Notes under the pieces: generated by a model
Told to the model about the DNA's origin: nothing
Databases searched by the model: none
What the model saw: the letters and a program-made list of their open reading frames with translations, nothing else
In this document: positions 46,490 through 57,959 of the stretch, piece by piece
Layout: each line of letters begins with the position of its first letter
Numbering within the stretch: position 1 is the first letter of the stretch
NCBI RefSeq assembly: GCF_041381155.1
Contig: NC_091139.1
Location: 10,044,383 to 10,108,382, forward strand
Length of the DNA stretch: 64,000 nt
Reading direction: 5' to 3'
DNA from: Argopecten irradians
Taxonomy: Eukaryota; Mollusca; Bivalvia; Pectinida; Pectinidae
Translations under genes and position numbers: made by a program

Positions 46490-47620
46490 AGCCTAATCTG
46501 ACAGCTACATGTACATTTCTTTTACTCCAATTACATATCCATAAACGGTCTTAGGGAAAATAGCCAGTCTTTGCCATATAACCACATTTGTTCACCATTC
46601 GATAATCAAGGACTGACTTTTTATTTCTGAATGGGGATACCGTAACAGAAATATAGTTTCGGCTAGACAGTTCCTCTATAAAACAAGTTAGGGGCCATCC
46701 CGGAAAGTCGAGACTGTCTTCAAAATGCAAGACACTTTCGCCTTGCAGAGAGTCTCGGTAAAGAGATGTTTTAGACCAATTTCCCAAACGGAACTACATA
46801 AACTGCTCTTTAATTTTATCAAAACATTGTCGAATTGTTATCTTAAAGTGGTATATTTACGACGTGATTTGTAATACTTTTCAAAATAAACATCGACATA
46901 TTTTCTTAATTTGACAAAAAAAAAATATATATAACGCAATTGTTCATGCGGACCCGTTTTGAACTGTATCTACTCGAAGTACTGTAAGTACAGAAACATT
47001 CCGATTACATAAGCAAAGATTATCCTAAGGTTTACGATTTTTTTTTTTTTTACTTCTTTATGAAGAAATGCCAATAGATATATATAAAGAAAATAATAAA
47101 GAAAGGAACATGATAGCTGTGTTATCAGTGACAAAAGATTCGCATTTATATTTAAGAACAATGTATTCACCTGCTATCTTTTGGTCTCTGTAAAACGAGT
47201 AGTTGTATCGATACATTGGTTTTACTATGCGGGCTCTAACTTCTAGCTGTGATATCAACAAAAAATGATATTTGTAGATTTAAATAGATTGATGATATAT
47301 TAGTAAAACATGTCTTGTACTCTTATCCTACATAGTTCAAGTGGTTAAGATGTCCCGAGCTATTTATGTAAGAACAACGCGAGGTAACAATAAACACTTT
47401 GTGTAAATACCATGACTTTTTGGGGTATGTGGTGTTGTGTTACGTGATCCATGCCATGTGGTTTACAGCTGCACGAGCAACCAAAAAACTAAATCAAGTT
47501 ACAAACTACCCTGATATATAATGACGCAATTCTTATTTAAGACAAATTTAACAAAGCGGTGGAGTCGGTACACCTGACGTGCTGTCTCTTCCCGGCTCAT
47601 ATACAGGAAGCAAAGTCTGC
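46490..47620. other. Spacer between the two divergent lectin-domain genes
   Basis: It should hold the promoters of the minus-strand phosphatase and the plus-strand lectin gene. I could not find a signal-peptide exon for the phosphatase: the ATG-donor pairs examined give either very short or non-hydrophobic peptides. No clear TATA box in a decisive position. Confidence 0.4.
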
Positions 47621-47627
47621 GGATATC

Positions 47628-47685
47628 ATGCTTCACTATTCTTACTTGATATTGACCATCGTTACCGCATACCATTCAATAGATG
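47628..47685 (+). CDS. Lectin gene exon 1: signal peptide
   Basis: MLHYSYLLILTIVTAYHSID followed by the donor G/GTAAGTACG. It has a hydrophobic core and a cleavable-looking end. Phase 1, which fits the exon at 54361 (completing Asp). The distance to exon 2 is 6.7 kb. Confidence 0.75.
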
Positions 47686-50600
47686 GTAAGTACGTTTATC
47701 AAACATATACATAAGACTAAATAAAGATAGGGATACTCTACGCGAGGGTCACACAATTTTGAAAAACACAGAAACTTGCCGAGGGTTTTTTAAGTGAACA
47801 TTTTTGACCCCGATGATAGAATATCCCTATCCTTCATATTCACGTATGAGAGATAATCATACCTGGACGTTTAATTAAAATTGAATGATATTTCGACGTT
47901 TTGAAATAACTATAATATAATATTTTCATTATAAATTCACATACTATTGTTAGTACTCCCAGACTTTGCAAGTGTCAGATTAACAGCTATTCGTGTGAGT
48001 CCCATGTCCTGTTCGTATCAGTCTGGTTAAATTTCCTCTATGTTGTTTATGGTATGTGATCAAATATTCATCTCATTATATAATTCGAAAAAAAGCGCGA
48101 CTGCTAATCAATTCTCCATACATGAAAATTGCATGATATTTTCAACGTAAATTCCGTTGTTTGCATCTTTAGAAACAAAAGCAGACTAGTTTCTAAAAAC
48201 AATATATAATTATTAACATTGCTGGCGCTGTTGCGTTACGATGCTCTATTGAATGGATAGCAATTTAATACAGAAAAACTAATATAGCTTGAGACGAAAC
48301 TTTCTTTCAGTATTGTATACGGTTCAAACCCTAAATCACCTACAAGCACGCACAACACCGTGCGTGTAAGTGATTTAGGGTTTTAAGTAAGCAATAACAG
48401 AGAAGCGTTAAGTAATTTACTCGATCACGTTACATAAACATACATTTAAGATACAATGAAGTAAAATTGAATTCCAAATCTAACCGTACCAAAATTATTA
48501 TCGTACATGTAGCTTGTTTTATTGTCGAGTAATCTGTAATAAACATAATTTCTGGTACGGGGATCGGGTACGGTATCGGGGACGGCGTGCACGAAATCAC
48601 CTCCACCATATTGAATTCAAATCATTGTCTATCAGGTTTGAAAACTCGACAATTTTGATGGGGAAAAAAGCACAAACCATACATAGTTCTTATAACTTAA
48701 ATATACTCAGGACAATAAAATTCATCAATTGGTCACACAATATTGATTAAGTATAAAGTTTGAAAATTAAAACCATCTGTAACTAATTACTATTATTAAC
48801 ATTTTGTTCAAGGACTTAATTGGCATTAATCCGTGTAATTCTTCTATAAAAACACGATGTGAAAAATGTTCAAAAATGTTATTTTTACATAAATATATGT
48901 AGGAAGGAATCGATCCGCCAAAACTATATGAACTAGGTTTTATTAACTCGATAGTTATCTAATTTGAAATTAAATATTTATCAGTATCAGCATCGTAGGA
49001 TAACATAACACGTATACACCTTGGCGACTTATTCTTGCATGCAGTCGGCTCCATGTTTGGTATATTCTAGTGCAGCGCTTTCCCTGTATAGAAACATCCC
49101 GACATTTCGTAAAAATTCTGCTAGTAATTTGTACTGAAACTAAACATTTTTAATCTGTTTAAAACATTGCTAAAATGGAATTTAATCTAACTGTGTAGTT
49201 TGGACGTACTCTTTAACCTACGGAAAAAGAAAGATATTTAATCGAACTTATGTAAAAATCACAGCTGAGTCCTAAATTCAGAATGTGCAAGGAAACAGCG
49301 ATCAGAAGTATATGTTTTATACTGTTAGCAATTCGTTCCAAGTGTACATACGCAGGTAGGTGACAGCTTTTGTTTATTTACTGGTGTCAAAAAATGTTTT
49401 AGTATTTATATGTCTACTTTATGTTATGCCATCCTACCCATATTTTTCTAAAATACAATCTTGTTCACCTTGTTTTTTCCTCTTCTTTTCTATCTTTCAT
49501 AAATTCATGTTGTTGGGTTTTTTTGGTTTTTTTTTTTTTTTTTTCTTTTCTTTTATCAATACATTGGACTGATAGACATTTAATGTACAAAACTGATGAA
49601 CTGTAATTAAACAAAAACCAAATACTTTTCTCTCTCTTTTTACAATAGCTACTGTTTATATCTATGTACGTTTATAAAATTGTCATTCATGTAATGTATA
49701 TGTGCAAACTATTAGTGTGTTGATTGAAAATATTTACAATTAGATTAAATATGTAACCATGTCAAGTAAGAAAGTTCTGTATGAATGCAAGTGCATTGAT
49801 GAATACAATTACATACTTGTTAAATATGAAAGTGCTGAGTGTGAATGTAAGTCTATGAATTAATGAATTCATAAATAAAAAAAAATTTAAATCCTTTAAA
49901 AGTCTATCTTGCCTATACCGAGCATTTTCATTGGTTTAATAAAGGGAGATATTTCATATAGGTTATGCCTGTTGTTCATTCCTTTTTCAAATATTTTTTT
50001 TGACATAAAATTTGTTGAAATTGACAAAAAAATAAAGCTTTATAAAGCTACAAAAAGCTTTTTGTAATGTCTCTTATTATTGGCTTAAAACTTCTACGTT
50101 ATTAAACCCATAGAACAAAGTTACCCTCATTGAATTTGGAATAGGTTTTATAGTGGGGGAGGAGAAGTAGGTTCCCATGTACCCCTCTGGCATTTTTTCG
50201 AAACATGGTTTTTTAGGACCTGTATGATGTCTAGTTTCATTTTATGCTTGTTGCCATTGACAACTAATGTCCCATGGGGGGTCAATATGGCGGCCATCTT
50301 GGATTTCAGGTATCAAAAATGGCCAAAATGACACATTCGCATATATGCGCACAGATAGAGAAACAGACAACATTCAAGGGCAAATAAACACATTTTTGAT
50401 ATGATTGAAACATGCTGAATACGATTAAATCATAATAATGACGTTACGTCTTCTGATTTTTGTGAAATGACGGGAAAACAATGAAATTTTCATCTTTTTT
50501 TCCCTAAAAAATCGATAAATGTCATAATTTTTATCACAAGAAAAAAAATTGATGGACAAATCACCTTGTAACAGTCATTTCGAATTGAAACAACCCTTGT

Positions 50601-53600
50601 GTAAACATATGTGTACTATAAAAAGACAGATCGCATCAATGAGGTCGGAAAAAGAGAGGGACCCCCCCCCCCCCCCCCCATACAAATTGATCAAAAACTG
50701 GCCAAAATGACACATTCGCATATATGCGCATAGATAGAAAACCAGACAAAATTCAGAGGCAAATTAACGCATTTCTTGATATGATTGAAACATGCTGAAT
50801 ACGATTAAATCATAATAATGACGTTACGTCTTCTCATTTTTGTGAAATGACGGGAAAACAATGAAATTTTCAGCTTTTTTCCTTAAGAAATCGATAAATG
50901 TCATAATTTTTATCACAAGTAAAAAAATGATGGACAAATCACCTTGTAACAGTCATTTCGAATTGAACAAACCCTTGTGTAAACATACGTGTACTATAAA
51001 AACATAGATCGCATCAATGAGGTCGCAAAAAGAGAGAGACAGCACCCCTCTTGAAAAATTATCAAAAAATGGCCAAAATGACACATTCGTATATACGCGC
51101 ATAGATAGAGAATCAGACAACACACAGAGGCAAATAAACACATTTTTAAATATAATTGAATCATGCTGAATACGATTAAATCATAATAATAACGTTACGT
51201 CTTCTCATTTTTGTAAAATGACGGGAAAACAATGAAATTTTCAGCTTTTTTCCCCTAAAAAATCAATAAATGTCATAATTTACATCAAAAATAAAACAAT
51301 TTTTGGACAAAACACCTTGTAAAATGCAAGATCAGTGAGTAGGGTAACAGAGCTATATCTGGCCCAACGAAGCACGAAAAGTGAATAGATGGATATCACT
51401 CCGTCTACGGCCTGAGGCAAAAGCAAGCAGGAAGTCAAAAGTAAAAACCTTAATGGAGACCGACACCAAAGGCTCTTAAGGAGCCCCTTTCAGTAACACA
51501 AGTGCTAGATTCCACTGTCGAGCTAACTGCTGTACCCTAGGCCTGTCCAGACTGAACCACCTAATCAAGGTAGACAAAGAGTTGGAAGACCCTAACTCTG
51601 GTCTACCATGAGAATACAGTACACTGGAAATAGCCATGTGATAGCCTGCATTAGTAGTAGAGGCAAGTTTGCGTTCCCTAAACAAATAGAGAAGGGAATC
51701 CGCAATCAGCTGGGCAGGGGATTTGACCTGATCAATCTTCCTGTCAATACACCAATCACAGATGATCTTCCATGAATGTTAGACGCCAGGTAAGGAAGAC
51801 TTATTGATCGGGCGATGGGAGCTGACAAGTCTTAAGAAAAGCCTGACTGAGCGAGGCCTCCTGAGATAGCTTCCACGCTCTTGAATGGATCTTCCGGGAC
51901 CGAGGCTGGCGCAGAAGATTGGTTCTGAGTGGGAAAACCAGAGGAATATCCACCAAGAGAAACGACAAGAGCTCCGGAAACCATGATTGTCTCGGTCACA
52001 GGGGCGCTATCAGAAGGAGGGGAAATGATGCTCCCGAAACTTCTATTAGAACCCTGCCCACCAGGTTGAATGGAGGGAATGCATAAGCATGTATCCCCTC
52101 CCAATCTAGAGATAGAGCGTCCACAGCCCAAGTCATGTGGTCTGGCACCGGAGAGACAAAAAGGGACAATTAGTGGCAAAGTGCGAAAAGGTCTATATGA
52201 GGTATGTTCCACATCTAGCAAATGCCCTCAAAGATCGGGAGATTTAGCTGCCTTTCTGTCACAACCGGCTTGCGGCGCCTGGAAAGACTATCCGCCAGAA
52301 CATTCAACCTGTCTGGAAGATGCTTGACTAAGAGAGTCAACCGCATTTCCTGACAGAAGAGAAGAACACGAATAGCGAGGGCACAAAGGACGTGGGACTT
52401 TGCCCCCCACCCTTTCCTTCCAGATACGCGACAACTGTAGAGTTGTCTGTAGTCACACAAACCACCTTGGAATGTAGAATCTTCCGAAAAGCCTGCAGCG
52501 CCAACCGAACAGCCTTATCTCCAGCACGTTGATGTGCTCGGAGACCTGATCCCCAGACCACTCCCCCGACTGGCAATGGCCGTCGAGGTAAGCCCCCAAC
52601 ATGTCATTTGTCATCTCTCGCTCACGATTCCTAGACTTGTTGGAGTATGAGGGAATCGTCGAAATAGATGTGTACATTTATTTTCCTGGAGTGATGAAAA
52701 CCTACGCCAACCTGCAGCAGTTTGATGAAAACCAAAGTAACAGTCGTGATACCGAAAGGATTTAGTTTTGTGGTAATGAGCTGTGCTATACCATCGTGTC
52801 TTCAGGACAAAAAAACCAAGGATAATAATTCGAACACAGTGGTACGTTTCGTTCTGGCACGAGCCGAAAATTTATGAAAAATTCTATGTTTCCAGTTGTT
52901 CACTAAAAGAGAGGATTATTACGGTTCTAACCACGTTCTAGTTGTAATTGGGGCCGGGATGGCTGATTGTCTCGACATATAACCACAATCCCTACACCTC
53001 TGGGTAGCTTGTTCGAATTTACAGGGGCAGTTGCCAGGTATTGACTGCTGGCGGTGTTTTTTCTCCGGAAACTCCGCCTTTCCTCCACCAATAAACCTGG
53101 CACATCCTTACATGACCATGGCTGTTAAAAATGTAATTGTAGTTTGGAACTGTCTGAATCATAGATCAGGAAATATGTAATTTATGTAATAATAATAATG
53201 AGGTTTTTTCCCTATGAGTAGTGTTGGGAGGGGGGATGTCCACGATTCTTCTGCTAAAAAACATAAAATCCTTTTAAAATACATATATGTTTACACAAGC
53301 GTATGTGCAATTCGAAATGACTGGTAAAAGTTGTTTTGTCCATCAAATGTTTTACTTGTGATGTAATTTATGACATTTATCGATATTTTAGGGGGGAAAA
53401 GCTGAAAATTTCATTGTTTTCCAGTCTTTCACAAAAATGAGAAGACGTAACATCATTATTATGATTTAATCGTATTCAGCATGCTTCAATCATATCAAAA
53501 TATGTGTTTATTTGCCTCTGAATGTTGTCTGGTTCTCAATCTATGCGCATATATGCGAATGTGTCATTTTAGCCATTTTTTGTGAATTTTTTAGGGGGAG

Positions 53601-56600
53601 GGGTTCCCTCTCTTTTTCCGACCTCATTGATGCGATCTGTCTTTTTATAATACACATATGTTTATATAAGAGTTGGTTCAATTCGAAATGACTGTTACAA
53701 GGTGATTTGTCCATCAATTTTTTACTTGTGATAAAAATTATGACATTTATCGATTTTTTAGGGAAAACAAGCTGAAAATTTCATTGTTTTCCCGTCATTT
53801 CACAAAAATAAGAAGACGTAACGTCATTATTATGATTTAATCGTATTCAGCATGTTTCAATCATATCAAAAAATGTGTTTATTTGTCTCTGAATGTTGTC
53901 TGGTTCTCTATCTATGCGCATATATGCGAATGTGTCATTTTGGCCATTTTTGATACCTGAAATCCAAGATGGCCGCCATATGACCCCCATGGGACATGAG
54001 TTGTCAATGGCAGCAAGCATAAAATCAAACTAGACATCATACCGGTCCTAAAAAACCATGTTTCGAAAAACTGCCAGAGGGGTACATGGGTACCAATTTC
54101 TCCTCCCCCACTATTATATTACATACATACTACATACATTACAGGGTGACAGTGCCTATGATTATACCTCAAGTGAGAATTATATATTCTGATTGGTCGA
54201 GAGATATTTGGCATTTCACACCATCACACAGCAGTTAGCATTAGATCAATAGGAGACAATAGACACGTTCGTAGCAACCCCCCCCCCCTAACGAGGATAT
54301 AACTGTCACCTGAGACTAAAAGACGGAACATCTTATGTTGTACACTTCTTATCTTAGCAGACTCTACTGGCAGCGTCGCATGTGTTCGAGATACTAGTGT
54401 ACTCTTCCATAATTTGTCCTTGAACAAGCCAGCCAGCCTTTCCTCATTGTATGAGGGATCCGCTTTCTACGACATACCAGCTGGTTACGCCTGGAGAGCT
54501 AACGACGGTAATGATAACCCGAACTACATTGAAGGGTCATGTAGCCACACGGCTCCAAACGAGGATACGTCATGGTGGCAGGTCGATCTACAGCAACAAT
54601 ATGACGTCATTTCCGTCAGTATTGTAAACAGAGGTGACTCAGGCTTCGGTAGGTATGACACTTCTGGCCGGCAACATATTATCATGAAAAAAAATTCATT
54701 TGATTATGAGCTTTAAGGGTTGTAATTATTCCTTACTATATATCCAATATCTTAAACTAATAACCTTTCAGTCAATTTATATAGTATTTTGCAATAAAAA
54801 CAGTCGTTAAAAAAGTTGTTTGCGTCATGTTACTGAACATATTATCGTGAAATTTTTCAGAAAATAATATTTTGAATAGTGATGCATGATGGTATCAATA
54901 AATTCGAAATCGATATACAAAAATGTATAGATAACCATTTTTCAATTAATTATTTATTTCGAATATACTTTTATATTACATTTTCGCAATCAAATGTAAG
55001 GTTTTATGGTGAAAATATAAGTGATATTTTCACTGGAGTGTAAACGTCACTTTTGATATTTTCACTCGCTTTTGACCAACCGGAATACAGCATAGACAGT
55101 GAAAATATAATTTTGATTGTTAGGTAAATAGTTTGTGCACAAAAAATGATGTCGTATTTTTGTGTAGAAGTATGACGTTATACTTACAAAAATGTGATTA
55201 TTACGTCAAGGGCAAATAACTCTGTAAAATACAATGGCGGAATAAACCTTTGGCGGAACTAGTAGTGCTGGTTTTCTGTAAATGGAAGCGAGAAAACAAA
55301 TGTAATAAATAGAATAGTCCTTGTTTCTTGATGAATATCAGTTATGTTTCATCGAGTGAGGTGGAAACTTTGTTATTTTTCATGGGTGCGAATGAATTGT
55401 TTTTGAAAAGTACCTGAAGCAAAAAAAAAGAGAGAAAACGTGCTTTGTTTAAGATCGTATTATGCCTTCGGGAGAAATGAAAAGGCCGTCATTTAATAAT
55501 CCATTTTTGACAAAATGACGAATACTTTCACAAGATTGGACACATTAATAGCATTGCACATTAATATTAAAGATATTAAAATGAGTTGTGTTAGTGATTA
55601 GTTCTATAACAATACAATTAAAAATAAATGGACATATATATATTTCCTTGCCTTGTATTTTGTCGTCTAGTCAGAAGAGCTTAGGTGACGCCGACTAGCG
55701 TTATTTTGTGTCGGCCACTCAGATGGAATGATTTCTCTTACAATCTTCGGTTTATGGACGCTGCCGTCTGTCGTTACAAGAATTAGACGATTTTTGCATC
55801 GGGATTATTTAGCTTAGAATAAAGCCGATATCGTAATTCCCCTGATTTTTGTTAAACTTGTGCGGTTAGATTTATTGCAATATGGACTTTTCATGATAAA
55901 CATAGATTTTTCTTCTAAAAGTCCTGATCCTGACATTTTTATGTGTGGTATCTTTTCAATCAAACAAAAATCATTTGGATTGTTTCTCCATAAAAAAATC
56001 ACGATAATATGTTTTTCACGGTTATATGTCGCCAGACAGTACTTTTCCTAATGAGAATATGAGTATAGGTTCAAAAGCTATCGTGAGGTTTATAATATAT
56101 TGCATGGCCAGTTATAGATGTTGTTGTTTGGAATGATATGTCCCCTTCTTTTGAATGAAATATCGAAAGCTGACATGAATCCAAGTGGGAAGGAAATGGG
56201 AAGTTATTTAACTGTATCCTTATGTTCTTGTTCTTGCCAGATTGAATAAATTAACATCGATCATCTGCCCTTCAAAAGTCTCGGCTTCAGTTTTTATTAC
56301 AAGTAGATCACATTGTACATGATTAGAAAATGACGACCCGGCTATGACTATCATAGATAGAGAGAATTTGAAAAAAATGCAATTAACGAGAATATTTAGA
56401 AAAGCATCAACCCGAAATCGATAACTATTTTTGTACATTTATATCACATTAAAGTTTAGTTCAAACAATATTTAATAAAATAGTTAAGTATAAAAATAAC
56501 AAAATAACAAGCTTTTCAAGTGAATTTATTTATGCGATTATGAATCAACATCACAAAATCCATCTTTCATCGTTTTATTTTTGGCAGGTTATCGGCTGAG

Positions 56601-57958
56601 TGATTTCGGTATAGAAATATCCATGTTTGAACAAGACGATGGGACAGGACACCTGACTGGGGCGGTACTCTGTCACTTCCACGAAGGGGGCGGTATAGGG
56701 GATGGGGAGGAGAGAGTTTTCCCCTGTACAAACGGCTCTGTGGGACGGTATTTACGTGTTTACATGCGAAACGCAAATGGGAGATCACTAGCTTTATGTG
56801 AGGTTAAGGTTTCAGGTCAGTATAAAAATTCGTCTTTACTAAAAACTAAAAAAATAATAATAAAAAGGAGGTTGTAATTGATAATGTCAAGAGCAATTTG
56901 TTAAAAATGCTTGAAAAATTATAGGTATCTTCAAATGTTATTGGTGAAAAGAGGAATACATATAAGAATTAAAGAATATTTCTGTAATGTTAAATGATTA
57001 CTATGAAGAATAGAATTTAAGTGATCGATAACCAAAACAAACAACATAATTATTTTTTTAAGGAAAATGTTCATTTTTGTGTTAACTGCAGTTTAGAGGT
57101 AAATATTCGATAATAATGGAAATGCGTGTACTAAATAATCTTAACATGTGAATAACGTGTTAACGTTAATGCGAATCAACAATGAAAATGCGTGTAGATT
57201 TTTGTATTTAGAACAAAAAAAATAGCTGCTGTTTTATGAACAATCGATTAAGAATATCCAAATGAGTGTCAAAGAGAAAGAGGGCTGGTTTGGAGTTACG
57301 CCGACTTCGTCGGCTCCAGGGCAGAAGCTGTGACCGCAAAAATCCAACTAGAGTTTTAATGTTGATATTACTCAAAATAAAGTTCTAATTATACAAATGT
57401 AAATATATACATGTACTTTATCAATATGTTCCAGGGTTCGGAATGATTTGTGCCGTACCAAATACGTCATCCGCAACCGTCTCGCATGCTTCGTCCACGT
57501 CATCAACAAGTATTGATGACGTAAACACTTTGTCGTCTCTTATTTCCACTGACGTGACGTCACAGGCATCTCCAAATGTAGCATTAAATACTTCATCAGC
57601 CTGCCAGGGCGCCCAATGTGTAAACGCTACAACAACAACCTGTCCGGGTAAACAATGTGTAAACACTACTACAACACCCTGCCCGGTCGCCCAATGTTGT
57701 CGATATGTAAACAGAACAGTACCCACAATGTCAGAACTGACCGAGCGACTGAAAGAGCTAAAGATGAAGTTAACAATAGACAGGAAACGGACCAGTTTCT
57801 ACCGACGGAAACTCGTTTGTGCTGGAGATAGCAGGAAATCGGCCAGGAATCTCGGATCTGTTTTTGGAGTCGGGGTCCTGGTCTCTGTGTTTGGGTGTAT
57901 CATAGCAATGGATCTCCCTCGTCTCAAGTCCTTCATCACATCTGTGTGTAGGAAATAG
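47628..57958 (+). CDS. Fucolectin-domain single-pass membrane protein (4 exons)
   Basis: Exons 47628-47685, 54361-54648, 56588-56815 and 57435-57958 splice into 365 residues plus TAG with agreeing phases. The parts are a signal peptide, one fucolectin/tachylectin-4-type domain (about residues 30-190), a Ser/Thr-rich stalk with three CxxxQC motifs, a basic segment and a C-terminal hydrophobic helix. The expected product is a cell-surface glycan-binding protein with a short tail and no signalling domain. It is divergent from the phosphatase gene and shares its lectin module, but the two lectin sequences differ widely. An alternative first exon (49283-49355) is possible. A candidate poly(A) signal AATAAA is at 58825-58830, far downstream. 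Confidence 0.82.
47727..47834. repeat. Foldback element, relative of 20588-20748
   Basis: GATAGGGATACTCTACGCGA with GGGTCACACA at the left, TTGACCCCGATGATAGAATA and TCCCTATC at the right. The arms pair imperfectly. Confidence 0.55.
48326..48385. repeat. Perfect-arm hairpin AACCCTAAATCAC
   Basis: AAACCCTAAATCACCTACAA with GCACGC, then a short loop, then GTGCGTGTAAGTGATTTAGG. Arms of about 25 bp with two mismatches. It lies in intron 1 of the lectin gene. Confidence 0.7.
49283..49355 (+). CDS. Alternative first exon of the lectin gene (candidate)
   Basis: MCKETAIRSICFILLAIRSK and CTYA, then the donor CAG/GTAGGT. It is also signal-peptide-like and also ends in phase 1, so it could splice to 54361 and give a 370-residue protein. 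Two start exons would mean two promoters. It may also be chance or a relic. Confidence 0.4.
51440..52690 (-). pseudogene. DIRS-like retrotransposon fragment: RNase H and tyrosine-recombinase N-terminus
   Basis: On the minus strand, in shifting frames: DGHCQSGEWSGDQVSEHINV (RNase H start), VVCVTTDNSTVVAYLE (RNase H core with D-N-S-T), LVKHLPDRLNVLADSLSRR (D-x-L-S-R end), HMTWAVDALSLDWEGIHAYA (linker), then FRERKLASTTNAGYHMAISS and VQQLARQWN (N-terminal SAM-like domain of a tyrosine recombinase). The reverse transcriptase and the recombinase catalytic part are missing. At least two frameshifts are present. The order RNase H then YR points to DIRS-type elements rather than Gypsy. Confidence 0.75.
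52952..53127 (+). mobile_element. tRNA-derived SINE
   Basis: GGCCGGGATGGCTGATTGTC resembles an A box and GGGTAGCTTGTTCGAATT a B box. GGGGCAGTTGCCAGGTATTG and the 3' phrase CCTTACATGACCATGGCTGT are shared with the fragments at 45.9 and 39.3 kb. Confidence 0.7.
54361..54648 (+). CDS. Lectin gene exon 2: fucolectin domain, N-terminal half
   Basis: Acceptor TATCTTAGCAG. Ninety-five codons. It contains NLSLNKPASLSS, AGYAWRANDGND, CSHTAPNEDTSWWQVDLQQQ and VSIVNRGDSGFG, matching 'NvAl.KPa', 'a..AvDGn', 'CtHT...pWWqVDL' and 'v.i.NR.D' of the fold. Donor GTAGGT. Confidence 0.88.
54650..56580. other. Lectin gene intron 2
   Basis: AT-rich. A short set of GATATTTTCACT / GTGAAAATATAA inverted phrases is at 55010-55110. 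No exon seen. Confidence 0.4.
56588..56815 (+). CDS. Lectin gene exon 3: fucolectin domain, C-terminal half
   Basis: It reads YRLSDFGIEISMFEQDDGTG, then LCHFHEGGGIGDGEERVFPC, GSVGRYLRVYM and LALCEVKVSG, the GRY-(L/V) and 'LCEVeV.G' end of the fold. Phase 1-1. Confidence 0.87.
57435..57958 (+). CDS. Lectin gene exon 4: Thr/Cys-rich stalk and transmembrane end
   Basis: A Ser/Thr-rich region of ~60 residues, then the repeated CQGAQCVNATTTTCPGKQCV and CPVAQC units, likely O-glycosylated and disulphide-linked. A charged helix follows (LTERLKELKMKLTIDRKRTS), then SVFGVGVLVSVFGCIIAMDL as the membrane segment, and a short tail to TAG at 57956-57958. The charged-helix-plus-membrane ending resembles the C-termini of many uncharacterised bivalve surface proteins; that is a recollection, not a search result. 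Confidence 0.85.
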
Positions 57959-57959
57959 A

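Larger units (their letters stand above)
50150..54114. mobile_element. Large foldback structure carrying a DIRS-like fragment
   Basis: The left arm 50150-51340 and right arm 53210-54114 are inverted copies starting TAGTGGGGGAGGAGAA. Each arm has sub-repeats of about 370-379 bp (GGCCAAAATGACACATTCG at 50321, 50700 and 51071; inverted at about 53571 and 53940). A poly(C) tract (50659-50678) lies in the left arm. Between the arms lie 1.25 kb of DIRS-like retrotransposon and a SINE. It is wholly inside intron 1 of the lectin gene. Confidence 0.75.

Noticed and set aside
49360..49606. Hydrophobic open frames after 49355
   Set aside because: They are intron read-through into a T-rich tract (FFFFFF), beyond a good donor.
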